From the NCBI GenBank assembly GCA_030429665.1, contig JAUIEZ010000033.1, positions 1-40,392 on the forward strand: a stretch of 40,392 bases of DNA, written 5' to 3'. Origin of the DNA: Gammaproteobacteria bacterium. Its GTDB lineage: Bacteria; Pseudomonadota; Gammaproteobacteria; Arenicellales; CAJQKF01. How positions within the stretch are numbered: position 1 is the first letter of the stretch; the number at the start of each line of letters is the position of its first letter. The notes beneath the pieces are model-generated. The model did not search any database, was not told the DNA's origin, and saw only the letters and a list, made by a program, of their open reading frames with translations. This document shows positions 27,076 to 34,993 of this stretch, in pieces. The position numbers were made by a program, and so were the translations under genes.

Positions 27076-28260
27076 TTACGGGGCCAGTCCGCACGCCTGG
27101 CGAACGAAGAAGCCGCGCGCGAAGCGGCTCGAGTCGACCAGGCCGAGCGCCCGGGCGCGAATGCGCGACAAGGCGGCGGAATCGTTCGCGAAGATGAAAT
27201 GGAAGACGTCCATGGTGGCGAGGGTGGCGGAATTGACCGGTCGTCTCCTGCGTTGGTAGGCGCCAAGCGTTCTCGCCGAGGCGAAATCCTGGCCGCGTTC
27301 ACGAGCGCGGTCAAGCACGGCCGCAAGCGCCTCGGCATCCGCGATTCCCTGGTTGGCGCCCAGACCGGCCAGGGGATGCACGGTGTGGCACGCATCTCCC
27401 ACCAGCGCCACGTGCCCGGCGTGGTAGCGCGTGGCGTGCATTCGCTTCAGGGGGAACGCCGCGCGCGGGCCGGTGTCCAGCACCCGGCCAAGGCGCGATT
27501 CGAACGAGCGTTCCAGCGCGGCGCGAAATGCCGCGTCGTCGAGCGCCAGCATCTCGGCGGCGCCGGCCGGGTCCAGCGACCACACGATCGAGCAGGTGCC
27601 GTCGGCAAGGGGAAGGAATGCCAGCGGGCCGGTCGGCAGAAACACCTGGCGAGCGATGCCGCCGTGCTCCTGTTCACACTTGACGCGGGCGACCACGGCG
27701 CGCTGCCGGTAGTCGAACACGCGGCTGTCGATTCCCGCCAACGCGCGCACTCGCGACGCCGCGCCGTCGGCGCCCACCAGCAATCGGCACCGCAGGACCT
27801 CGCCGGCACTGGTCGAGACCTCCAGCATCTCGCCCCGGCGTGCGAAGCTTTCGACGCGGCCGGGAGCGGCCGGCACGTAGCCGGCGGCGTCACGCAGGCA
27901 GCGGTGCAGCGCGGCGGTGACGAGGTCGTTTTCCAGGATATGGGCAAGGTGGCCCACGCCCGCGTCAGCGGCATCGAACACCAGTTCGTGCCCGGTATCA
28001 TGCTCCCACACGCAGATGCGATCGAACGGCGAGAGCCGACCTCGCGCAATGGCCGGCCACGCGCCGAGCCGCCGCAGGCTGGCCTCGGAGCGCAGGTTGA
28101 TGGACGACACGCGAAGGCCGTACTCGTCGCCGGGCGTCGCCGGCGCGGGGTGGTCGACGAGCGTGACCGAAAAGCCCCGGCGCGCCAGGTCAAGCGACGT
28201 CGCGGCGCCGGCCATGCCGCCACCCGCCACGACAACGTCCAGCGGCGCGCCGGCGCTCAC
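27076..28260 (-). CDS. ubiI: UbiH/UbiF/VisC/COQ6-family FAD-dependent hydroxylase, UbiI-like
   Basis: A 394-residue flavin monooxygenase of ubiquinone biosynthesis. The N-terminal dinucleotide motif is VVAGGGMAGA. The central conserved VGADGAASRVR and the second FAD motif GDACHTVHPLAGLGANQGIADAEAL are present. By its position after ubiH it corresponds to UbiI (VisC), which hydroxylates the ring at C5 in E. coli. The start is GTG, overlapping the ubiH stop as GTGA (28257-28260). Some relatives use a broader UbiL or UbiM enzyme, so the exact ring position is inferred from synteny. Confidence 0.9.
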   Translation of the reverse strand: MSAGAPLDVVVAGGGMAGAATSLDLARRGFSVTLVDHPAPATPGDEYGLRVSSINLRSEASLRRLGAWPAIARGRLSPFDRICVWEHDTGHELVFDAADAGVGHLAHILENDLVTAALHRCLRDAAGYVPAAPGRVESFARRGEMLEVSTSAGEVLRCRLLVGADGAASRVRALAGIDSRVFDYRQRAVVARVKCEQEHGGIARQVFLPTGPLAFLPLADGTCSIVWSLDPAGAAEMLALDDAAFRAALERSFESRLGRVLDTGPRAAFPLKRMHATRYHAGHVALVGDACHTVHPLAGLGANQGIADAEALAAVLDRARERGQDFASARTLGAYQRRRRPVNSATLATMDVFHFIFANDSAALSRIRARALGLVDSSRFARGFFVRQACGLAP

Positions 28261-29483
28261 CTGGGCGCGCCCGGTGCGAGACCGCGGGCCAGTCGGGGCA
28301 GCCGGCCGTGCCGTCCCATGGTGCGCTCGAGTAGAAAACGCTTGGCGGGCGGCAGCAGGTCAACGAGATTGAGGCCGGCGGCCCGCAGCGACCCGATGCC
28401 CGGCGCCGACGACGTGAACAAGCCGATCAGGCCGTCGGTGAATCGAGAAACGCGACGCGTCTGCGCGAGCCTGCGGTCGCAGTAAACGTCGAGTCCGGCG
28501 GCGGCGCCGATATCCGCGCCGTCGCGCCAGCGCTCGGCAAGGTGGTCAGCCAGCTCGGCGACGTCGCGCAGACCGAGGTTGAACCCCTGGCCGGCCACGG
28601 GGTGGACGACGTGGGCGGCGTTGCCGATGGCGACCACGCGCACCGAAGCGGGGCGCGACAGGTGGCCGATGGACAAAGGATAGGCGCGACGGTTCCCGGC
28701 GCGGACGAAGCGGCCGCAGCGGTCGCCGAAGCCCGCCTGCAGCGCGTCGAGAAAAATCCGCTCATCGGCATCGCACAGCGCCCGCGCCCGCGCCTCGGGC
28801 AGTGTCCAGGCCAGCGCCATTCGTCGGTCCGACAGGGGCAGTAGCGCCAAAGGACCATGCTCGGTGAAGCGCTCGTAGGCGCGATTGCCGTGGTCACGGG
28901 AGACGCCGACGATCGCCACCAGGGCGAGCTGGGGATAGTGCCGGCACTCAAGCCCCAGTCCCGCCTGGCGACCGAGCGGCGAACGGCCGCCGTCGGCGAG
29001 CACCAGCAGCGGCGCCCGCAATGCCGCGCCGTCCGCGGTATGCACGGTGATCGCCGTGTCGTGCCGCTCGATGCGCTCCGCGGTGGCGGGGCAATGCAGC
29101 GACACGTTGTCGAGCTCGCCGATGCGCTGGTTCAACGCCTTGCCGAGGACCCGGGTGGGCACGACGTAGCCGAGCGCCTCGGCGCCGACGTGGCGACGGT
29201 CCAGGCGCGCCGCGCCCAGGCGTCCACGATCGCTGATGTGGATCGAGTCGATGGCGCAGGCGTCGGCGGAGGCCGCATCCCAGATGCCAATGCCCTCGAA
29301 CACGCGGCGCGAGGCGAGGGTCAGGGCGATGGTGCGTTCGTCGAAACTGGGTTGCCGCTCGTCGTCCATCGCGAACGATTCGATGACCGCCACGCGCCGT
29401 CCCAGGGTACCGACCGCGCAGGCCAGGCTGGCCCCGGCCAGGCCGCCGCCCGCGATGACCAGGTCGAAATCGGCCGCGTTCAT
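28257..29483 (-). CDS. ubiH: 2-octaprenyl-6-methoxyphenol hydroxylase
   Basis: A 408-residue FAD monooxygenase of ubiquinone biosynthesis. The N-terminal motif is LVIAGGGLAGASLACAVG. SFDERTIALTLASRRVFEGIGIW is the UbiH-specific stretch. The second FAD motif is GNAAHVVHPVAGQGFNLGLRDV, with the GNAA form also seen in E. coli UbiH. It overlaps pepP by ATGA (29480-29483) and ubiI by GTGA, so the operon is tightly coupled. It introduces the C1 hydroxyl in E. coli. Confidence 0.95.
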   Translation of the reverse strand: MNAADFDLVIAGGGLAGASLACAVGTLGRRVAVIESFAMDDERQPSFDERTIALTLASRRVFEGIGIWDAASADACAIDSIHISDRGRLGAARLDRRHVGAEALGYVVPTRVLGKALNQRIGELDNVSLHCPATAERIERHDTAITVHTADGAALRAPLLVLADGGRSPLGRQAGLGLECRHYPQLALVAIVGVSRDHGNRAYERFTEHGPLALLPLSDRRMALAWTLPEARARALCDADERIFLDALQAGFGDRCGRFVRAGNRRAYPLSIGHLSRPASVRVVAIGNAAHVVHPVAGQGFNLGLRDVAELADHLAERWRDGADIGAAAGLDVYCDRRLAQTRRVSRFTDGLIGLFTSSAPGIGSLRAAGLNLVDLLPPAKRFLLERTMGRHGRLPRLARGLAPGAPR

Positions 29484-30784
29484 GAGCGCATCAGGGTCTC
29501 GATGTCGTCGATGGTCTTCGGTGCCGCCCGCGTCAGGATCTCGGGACCTTTGGCGGTGATCAACACGTCGTCCTCGATGCGGATGCCGATGTCGTGAAAA
29601 CGCGCGTCGACGTCGTCGGCGGCGGCGACGTACAGGCCTGGTTCGACGGTCAGCGTCATGCCGGGTTCGAGAGGGCGCCACTGGTCGGCGATCTTGTAGT
29701 CCCCCACGTCGTGCACGTCCATGCCCAGCCAGTGCCCGGTGCGGTGCATGTAGAACCGACGGTACGTGCCTTTCTCCAGGGCCTCGTCCAGCCCGCCGTC
29801 GATCAGGCCGAGGTCGATCAGTCCCTGGCACAACGTGCGAACCGCCGCCTCGTGGGGATGATTCCACGTGTTGCCGACGACGCACGCCTCGATGGCGTCC
29901 TGTTGCGCGGCCAGCACGATCTCGTACAAGTCCCGCTGCGGCGCCGTGAACCGCCCGTTGACCGGGAATGTGCGGGTGATGTCGGCCGCGTAACAGTCGA
30001 TTTCCGCGCCGGCGTCGATGAGCAGCAGGTCACCGTCGCGCAGTATTTCCGTGTTGTCCGTGTAGTGCAGGACGCAGGCGTTGGCGCCGCCGGCGACGAT
30101 GGACGGGTAGGCCGAATAGTGACTGCCACCCAGGCGAAACTCGTAGTCCAGCTCGGCTTGCACCTGGTACTCGTAGAGGCCGGGCCGGCACATGCGCATG
30201 GCGCGTTCGTGGCCCCGCGCCGACACCTCCGCGGCGCGACGCATGGCGCGTAATTCCTCGGTTTCCTTGACCAGGCGCATCTCGTGGAGGATATGACCGA
30301 TGTCCACCAGCCCGGCGGGGGCATGCACGCCGGTTCGGGACTTGGTCCTGACCTCGTTGAGCCAGTGAATCAGCCGCGTGTCGAAATCGGCGTAGCGGCC
30401 CATGGTGCAATACACTCTGTCGTGATTCTCCAGCAGGCCGGGGAGAATCTCGTCGATGTCGTCGATCGGGAACGCGTCATCCGCGCCGTATTCGCCGGTG
30501 GCGCCTTCCAGTCCGGCGCGACGGCCGTCCCAGAGCTCGCGCTGTGGGTCTTTCTCCCGGCAGAACAGGATGAACTCGCCCTGTTCGCGCCCGGGGATCA
30601 GGACGATGCAGGCGTCCGGCTCGGGAAACCCGCTCAGGTAGAAAAAGTCACTGTCGGGCCGAAACCGATAATGGACGTCGCCGTTGCGCGTCTGTTCCGA
30701 GGCCGTGGGAATTACCGCGACGCCGTTGTCCATCAGCTGCATCAGTTCCGTGCGGCGTTTCCTGAAAGGGGCGATATCAATCAT
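29480..30784 (-). CDS. pepP: Xaa-Pro aminopeptidase P
   Basis: A 434-residue proline-specific aminopeptidase of the M24B family that removes the first residue before proline. All five dinuclear-metal ligands are in place: Asp257, Asp268, His351 in GHWLGMDVHDVG, Glu381 in TVEPGLY, and Glu404 in IRIEDDVL. The N-terminal creatinase-like domain (about 1-165) contains FYLSGFPEPDA. The length matches E. coli PepP (441). The gene sits between ygfB and ubiH as in E. coli and Pseudomonas. Confidence 0.97.
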   Translation of the reverse strand: MIDIAPFRKRRTELMQLMDNGVAVIPTASEQTRNGDVHYRFRPDSDFFYLSGFPEPDACIVLIPGREQGEFILFCREKDPQRELWDGRRAGLEGATGEYGADDAFPIDDIDEILPGLLENHDRVYCTMGRYADFDTRLIHWLNEVRTKSRTGVHAPAGLVDIGHILHEMRLVKETEELRAMRRAAEVSARGHERAMRMCRPGLYEYQVQAELDYEFRLGGSHYSAYPSIVAGGANACVLHYTDNTEILRDGDLLLIDAGAEIDCYAADITRTFPVNGRFTAPQRDLYEIVLAAQQDAIEACVVGNTWNHPHEAAVRTLCQGLIDLGLIDGGLDEALEKGTYRRFYMHRTGHWLGMDVHDVGDYKIADQWRPLEPGMTLTVEPGLYVAAADDVDARFHDIGIRIEDDVLITAKGPEILTRAAPKTIDDIETLMRS

Positions 30785-30821
30785 CTTTGTTCGTCTGTCG
30801 GGCGGTTCGGGGTATTCGGAT

Positions 30822-31343
30822 TTATCGGGATTCCTCGTACAACAGCTGGGCGGCGACGCGGAGGTATTCCTCGACCTGCACCAGGTTGCTGCGCTGCGTG
30901 GCCTCGTCGTCGTCATCGACGACAATGCCGGCCAGGGCGCGGATATCCTCGATCGCCTCGCCGGCCTGCGGTCCCGCCGGCGACGTGTCGGTGCGCGCAT
31001 AGGCGTGGCTGAAACCGCTGCACCAGTCCGCGACCGCATCCACGCGTTGCGCGACCGACAGTTCCTCGCCGGGCAACAGCGGCCGGAATTCGAAGCCTGT
31101 CGACCCGAGCGACTTCAGCGCCACCGAGAATACACTGTCGAGTACGCGCTGAATATCGCCGCCTTCGGCCGAGGGGCCGAGCAATGCGCCCCAGTCGGCG
31201 AGCTCGCTACGTTCGCGACCGCCGCAGACCAGGCCGCAGGCCATGCCGTGAATCTCGGCAAGTCCCGGACCGTCCAGGTGATGACGCAGGAGCACATCGA
31301 GGTCGTCGAATTGATCTGAGATCGGGTCGGTGGCGTCGGACAT
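30822..31343 (-). CDS. ygfB: YgfB/UPF0149 family protein
   Basis: A 173-residue acidic helical protein of the UPF0149 family. The family start, near EIHGMACGLVCGG, and the C-terminal VEEYLRVAAQLLYEE are visible. In Pseudomonas YgfB has been described as a regulator that affects ampC expression; the role in other species is unknown. It is first in the ygfB-pepP-ubiH-ubiI run, divergent from the TIGR02449 gene, and 37 bases upstream of pepP. Confidence 0.92.
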   Translation of the reverse strand: MSDATDPISDQFDDLDVLLRHHLDGPGLAEIHGMACGLVCGGRERSELADWGALLGPSAEGGDIQRVLDSVFSVALKSLGSTGFEFRPLLPGEELSVAQRVDAVADWCSGFSHAYARTDTSPAGPQAGEAIEDIRALAGIVVDDDDEATQRSNLVQVEEYLRVAAQLLYEESR

Positions 31344-31559
31344 GGGGTCGCCTTTTGCAGCATTCGCCGAGGTATTTTAAGATGACTTGGGCCAGTGCGA
31401 GGCGGACCCGCCGCGCGGTTGCATTTTAACGGCGAAGAGACGAGAATGCCGCGCTTACGCGCACCCTGACTACGATTTAATATGGTGTGTCGCGAGTCCG
31501 CGCGCCCGAGCCGGCCGGATCGCGGGACTCATTCGGGCAAACCTTCCGGGCCGTCCACG

Positions 31560-31769
31560 TTGGAACAAAAACTCGAAATTCTCGCCGACCGAGTCGACGA
31601 ACTGATCGAAACCGTCCGACGACTGCGTCGCGACAACACCGACCTCAAGAATCGCGAACGCGAATTGAGTCAAGAAAAGGAACGACTCAAGGCCAAGAAT
31701 CTCGAGGCCAAGCAGAGGCTCGAGTCGATCATAACGCGTCTGCGACAGCACGGTGGAGATCCGAGTTGA
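31560..31769 (+). CDS. TIGR02449-type short coiled-coil protein
   Basis: A 69-residue protein, almost entirely one coiled coil: heptads run from EQKLEILADRVDELIETVRR through KAKNLEAKQRLESIITRLRQ. Its position just before zapA and its sequence match the TIGR02449 family, which is ZapB-like in appearance; a cell-division role is inferred. I chose the TTG at 31560 where the heptads begin. An ATG at 31482 would add 26 proline/serine/arginine-rich residues of doubtful coding character, and it lies inside a possible -10 (TAATAT). The stop overlaps the zapA start (TTGA). Confidence 0.75.
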   Translation: MEQKLEILADRVDELIETVRRLRRDNTDLKNRERELSQEKERLKAKNLEAKQRLESIITRLRQHGGDPS

Positions 31770-32068
31770 CCGACAAGCTCAATTTCAAGGTGAACATCAT
31801 GGATCGCGATTTCACCGTCGCCTGCGAGGACGGCGAGCAGGACAACCTGTTGGCGGCCGCCGCCTACCTGGATCGGCAGATGCGGGACATCCAGCGCTCC
31901 GGACGGGTTATCGGGCACGAGCGCTGCGCCATCATGGCCGCGCTGAACATTGCCAACCAGTATCTTCAGGGCGCCGCTGCGTCGTCCGTCGACCAGCAGG
32001 CGCAGGGACAGATCGACGAGTTGCTCGCGCGCATCGACGCAGCCATGTCGGACAAGGGTGGATCCTGA
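31766..32068 (+). CDS. zapA: Cell division protein ZapA
   Basis: A 100-residue protein that binds and bundles FtsZ at the division site. The N-terminal globular domain includes FKVNIMDRDFTVACEDGEQ, then MAALNIANQYL, the family core, and a C-terminal coiled coil. The start is TTG at 31766, with a strong GGTGGAG seven bases upstream and a TTGA overlap with the preceding stop. The order coiled-coil gene, zapA, 6S RNA, fau is conserved in gammaproteobacteria. Confidence 0.93.
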   Translation: MTDKLNFKVNIMDRDFTVACEDGEQDNLLAAAAYLDRQMRDIQRSGRVIGHERCAIMAALNIANQYLQGAAASSVDQQAQGQIDELLARIDAAMSDKGGS

Positions 32069-32141
32069 TTCCGGTTGCGTCGAGGACGTTCCGGTGACAG
32101 TTTGTCAACGATTTTAGTCCATGCATCGCGGTGCGGAATTC

Positions 32142-32149
32142 TATAAAAT
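32142..32149 (+). promoter_or_regulatory. 6S RNA promoter -10 region
   Basis: TATAAAAT (32142-32149) sits about six to ten bases before the predicted 5' end of the 6S RNA, in an AT-rich island within GC-rich sequence. No convincing -35 hexamer is found at 16-18 bases, so the promoter may depend on an activator or upstream sequence. Confidence 0.5.
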
Positions 32150-32154
32150 ACATA

Positions 32155-32345
32155 GTTGCGCCGCCTGTCGTGTGCGAGTAGGTCCAAATCCCTTAGAACC
32201 TAGAATACCCATAGGGAATTCTTGATAAGCGCGCTGTTGAGCATGTCCGCGACAAGCGGAAAGCCTGATGCGCGTTTTGGGATTCCCACTTGAACCGTTT
32301 GGTTCAAGGTACCGGGCCGATACGGCACGAACGGGTGGCGTTTCC
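32155..32345 (+). ncRNA. ssrS: 6S RNA (ssrS)
   Basis: This RNA mimics an open promoter and sequesters sigma-70 RNA polymerase in stationary phase. The 87 bases after zapA lead to a stretch whose ends pair: 32159-32173 with 32325-32340, giving 15 base pairs, three of them G-U, and one bulged A (32330). Inside are blocks collinear with E. coli 6S RNA: GGTCCAAATCCCTTAGAACC, then GAGCATGTCCGCGACAAGCG with AAGCCTGATGC, and a perfect 8-bp hairpin CTTGAACC-GTTT-GGTTCAAG (32289-32308), matching the E. coli CCUUGAACC...GGUUCAAGG arm. The length is about 185-190 nt. Its position between zapA and fau is the conserved one. The exact ends are estimated. Confidence 0.88.
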
Positions 32346-32385
32346 TTTTTCACTTCCCTGCTCCCCGTCAACGCGCGCACGAACC

Positions 32386-32994
32386 ATGAACGACCTCGAC
32401 AAGGCCAGCATTCGTCGCGCGATGCGGGCGTGTCGTCGCGCCCTGGGTCCCGAGGCTCAGCGCGCCGCGTCGCGAGCACTGGCGCGGCGGCTCGACTCCC
32501 TGCGCCTGTTCGGGCCGGGCCGGCGTGCGGCGTTCTACCTGGCCAACGACGGCGAGATTGACCCCGGGTTGGCGATGCGACGCGCGGCGCAGGCGGGTAC
32601 GTGTTGCCTGGTGCCGGTAGTGCCGTCGCCGGGAAGGCGCCGGCTGCGGTTCGCTCCCGTGTACGAAAGCACCCGCTTTCGGCCCAACCGGTTCGGAATC
32701 GACGAACCGGTGGTGTCGCCGCGGTCGCTGATGTGGGCGATCGAACTCGATGTCATCTTCGTGCCCCTGGTTGCGTTTGATGCCACGGGCAATCGTCTGG
32801 GCATGGGCGGCGGTTTCTACGACACCACGCTGGCGGCTCGCAATTCGTGCCGGCATTTCCGCAGGCCGCGGGTGATCGGCCTGGCTCACGACGGTCAGCG
32901 CGTGGACGGCATTGCCGTGGAGCCCTGGGACATACCCCTGGACCGGATCGTTACCGACCGCGAAATTTACGAGTTCGGGCGGATACCGTCATGA
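32386..32994 (+). CDS. fau: 5-formyltetrahydrofolate cyclo-ligase
   Basis: A 202-residue enzyme that converts 5-formyl-THF to 5,10-methenyl-THF with ATP. The conserved C-terminal motif NRLGMGGGFYDTTLA and the basic N-terminal segment KASIRRAMRACRRAL are present, with VFVPLVAFDATG before the motif. The ATG at 32386 starts just after the 6S RNA, and the two are probably co-transcribed before processing, as in E. coli where 6S RNA is cut from an ssrS-fau transcript. A longer reading frame from 32290 runs through the RNA and is not used. Confidence 0.95.
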   Translation: MNDLDKASIRRAMRACRRALGPEAQRAASRALARRLDSLRLFGPGRRAAFYLANDGEIDPGLAMRRAAQAGTCCLVPVVPSPGRRRLRFAPVYESTRFRPNRFGIDEPVVSPRSLMWAIELDVIFVPLVAFDATGNRLGMGGGFYDTTLAARNSCRHFRRPRVIGLAHDGQRVDGIAVEPWDIPLDRIVTDREIYEFGRIPS

Positions 32995-33016
32995 ACGTCA
33001 TGGGTGATCGAGTCTA

Positions 33017-33823
33017 ATGTTGATACTTTTCGTCGGCGACGTCATCGCCAGGGGCGGCAGGAAGGCGCTGTTCAGCGCGCTCGGGGAATTCAACGAGCAG
33101 TACGACATCGACCTGCTGGTCGTCAATGCCGAGAATGCCGCGGGGGGTTTCGGCGTGACGCGTTCCGTGGCGGACGAGTTCTTCGACAACGGCGCGGACG
33201 TGCTCACGACCGGCAACCATGTATGGGACAAGCGAGAGGCGCTGGACTTGATCCTGGACGAGCCGCGCCTGCTCCGTCCTCACAACTATCCGCCGGGCAC
33301 GCCGGGCAGCGGCTGGTTCGTCGCCACGGCGCGTAACGGCGAACGCGTGGGCGTGCTCAATACCATGGGCCGGGTGTTCATGCACCCGGATCTCGATTGT
33401 CCGTTTCGTTGCACCGACGAGGTGCTCGATGCCCGCCCTTCGGATGTCGCCGTGGTGCTGGTGGATTTCCATGCCGAGGCGAGCAGCGAGAAGGTGGCCA
33501 TGGGATGGTATCTCGACGGCCGCGTTAGCGCGGTACTGGGTACCCATACCCACGTGCCCACCGCGGACGAGCGGGTGCTCCCTCGCGGTACCGCCTTTAT
33601 CTCCGATGTCGGTATGACCGGTTGTTATAATTCGATCATCGGCATGAAAACCGAGGATTCCCTGGGGCGTTTCGTGAGCAAGCTGCCCCGGCGCCTCGAA
33701 CCCGCCGCCGGCCCGTGCACCGTATGCGCGGTGCTCGTCGACGTCGATGAGCAAACCGGTCGCGCGCGCGGCATCCGGCGAATCCGGCACGGCGAGCCAC
33801 TCGACGCGGGAACCGTAGACTGA
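33017..33823 (+). CDS. ymdB: YmdB-family (TIGR00282) metallophosphoesterase
   Basis: A 268-residue calcineurin-like phosphoesterase. The dinuclear metal ligands match Bacillus YmdB: Asp8 (GDV), Glu39-Asn40 (NAEN), Asn67-His68 (GNHVWD), His152 (DFHAEASSEK) and His177/His179 (GTHTHVPT). Bacillus YmdB hydrolyses 2',3'-cyclic nucleotides and influences biofilm and motility. This family is common in Firmicutes and alphaproteobacteria and less usual in gammaproteobacteria. It follows fau by 22 bases, as in alphaproteobacteria. This is not the E. coli gene also called ymdB, a macrodomain protein. Confidence 0.92.
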   Translation: MLILFVGDVIARGGRKALFSALGEFNEQYDIDLLVVNAENAAGGFGVTRSVADEFFDNGADVLTTGNHVWDKREALDLILDEPRLLRPHNYPPGTPGSGWFVATARNGERVGVLNTMGRVFMHPDLDCPFRCTDEVLDARPSDVAVVLVDFHAEASSEKVAMGWYLDGRVSAVLGTHTHVPTADERVLPRGTAFISDVGMTGCYNSIIGMKTEDSLGRFVSKLPRRLEPAAGPCTVCAVLVDVDEQTGRARGIRRIRHGEPLDAGTVD

Positions 33824-33835
33824 AATCGATTGGAC

Positions 33836-34327
33836 ATGAGCAAAAGCATCAACTACTGGCTGATGAAAAGCGAGCCCGATACCTACTCCATTGACGATCT
33901 CGCATCGCAGCCGAAAAAAACCGATCACTGGGACGGCATCCGTAACTACCAGGCGCGCAACTACATGCGAGACGGGATGAGAAAGGGCGACCTCGCGTTT
34001 TTCTACCATTCCAACTGCGAGGAACCGGGAATCGTCGGTATCGTGGAAATCGTTCGCACGGCCTACCCGGACCACACGGCGTTCGATCCGGACTCGAAGT
34101 ATTTCGATCCGAAGAGCGACCCGGACAATCCGCGCTGGTTGATGGTGGACGTCCGCTATCGACGCAAGTTGCGCCGGCCGGTATCGCTTGCCACGCTGAA
34201 AGCTCACCCCGAGTTGTCCGCCATGCGCGTCTGCCAGAAAGGCAGCCGCCTTTCGATCATGCCCGTGACGGCCGAGGAATGGGCCGGGGTGCTGACAGTT
34301 TCCGAATCCGCCGGGAGGGTGGAGTGA
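33836..34327 (+). CDS. EVE domain-containing protein
   Basis: A 163-residue EVE-domain protein of the PUA-like superfamily. The N-terminus NYWLMKSEPDTYSIDDLA and WDGIRNYQARNYMRDGMRKGDLAFFYHS are diagnostic. EVE domains are proposed to read modified bases in DNA or RNA; in restriction systems they are fused to nucleases, but here it stands alone. The ATG at 33836 is chosen over a TTG at 33830. Its stop overlaps the next start (TGATG, 34325-34329), so translation is coupled. Confidence 0.93.
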   Translation: MSKSINYWLMKSEPDTYSIDDLASQPKKTDHWDGIRNYQARNYMRDGMRKGDLAFFYHSNCEEPGIVGIVEIVRTAYPDHTAFDPDSKYFDPKSDPDNPRWLMVDVRYRRKLRRPVSLATLKAHPELSAMRVCQKGSRLSIMPVTAEEWAGVLTVSESAGRVE

Positions 34328-34941
34328 TGAAAGCATTGCCACCGTTTGTCGGACGTATCATTCGGTTCTTCTTCGTTTCCGTTTTCCTTTTCACCGCGGG
34401 GTCGGCTGGCGCTGGCGCCGAAACCACTACCCGGAGCGCGACCATGGTTAAGTTCACCACCAGCATGGGCGACATTCTCATCGAGCTGTATCCCGATGAG
34501 GCCCCGATTTCCGTCGACAATTTCGTCAAGTACGTCGAAAGCGGGTTTTACGACGGTACGATCTTCCACCGCGTGATTCCCGACTTCGTCGTGCAGGGCG
34601 GCGGCATGCTCCCGGGCATGCAGCAAAAATCGACGCGCGAAGGCATCAAGAACGAAGCGGACAACGGCTTGAACAACCTGGCCGGAACGTTGTCCATGGC
34701 GCGCACCAACGATCCGAACTCGGCGACGTCGCAATTCTTCATCAACCTGAAGAACAACGATTTCCTCGATCACCGCGACAAGACGCTGAACGGCTGGGGT
34801 TACGCGGTATTCGGCAAGATCGTCGAAGGCATGGACGTCGTCGACAAGATGGCGTCCGCCAAAACCACGTCGTTCGGCCCCTACAGCGATGTGCCGGCCG
34901 AGGATATCGTGCTGATCAAGGCCGAGGTGGTGCCCGAGTAG
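34327..34941 (+). CDS. Exported peptidyl-prolyl cis-trans isomerase (cyclophilin)
   Basis: A 204-residue cyclophilin that isomerises proline bonds. The first 30 or so residues form a signal peptide (MKALPPFVGRIIRFFFVSVF, cut near AGAGA), so the enzyme is periplasmic, unlike cytosolic PpiB. The catalytic region is FHRVIPDFVVQGGG, then MARTNDPNSATSQFFINL and GYAVFGKIVEGMDVVDKM, all standard for bacterial cyclophilins. A very strong ribosome-binding site, GGGAGGTGG, precedes the ATG at 34327. Whether it is the PpiA counterpart is uncertain, so no gene symbol is given. Confidence 0.92.
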   Translation: MKALPPFVGRIIRFFFVSVFLFTAGSAGAGAETTTRSATMVKFTTSMGDILIELYPDEAPISVDNFVKYVESGFYDGTIFHRVIPDFVVQGGGMLPGMQQKSTREGIKNEADNGLNNLAGTLSMARTNDPNSATSQFFINLKNNDFLDHRDKTLNGWGYAVFGKIVEGMDVVDKMASAKTTSFGPYSDVPAEDIVLIKAEVVPE

Positions 34942-34993
34942 ACCGGCGGTATCCGTTGAGCGGCGTACCCGGGAGTCGGTTCCCCCTGGCTTG

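Noticed and set aside
29484..29885. Extended N-terminus for ubiH
   Set aside because: The extra residues are Arg/His-rich shadow of pepP; the true start is the ATG overlapping the pepP stop.
33017..34342. Minus-strand frame of 442 codons opposite ymdB and the EVE gene
   Set aside because: It spans two firm plus-strand genes and their junction and shows no domain.
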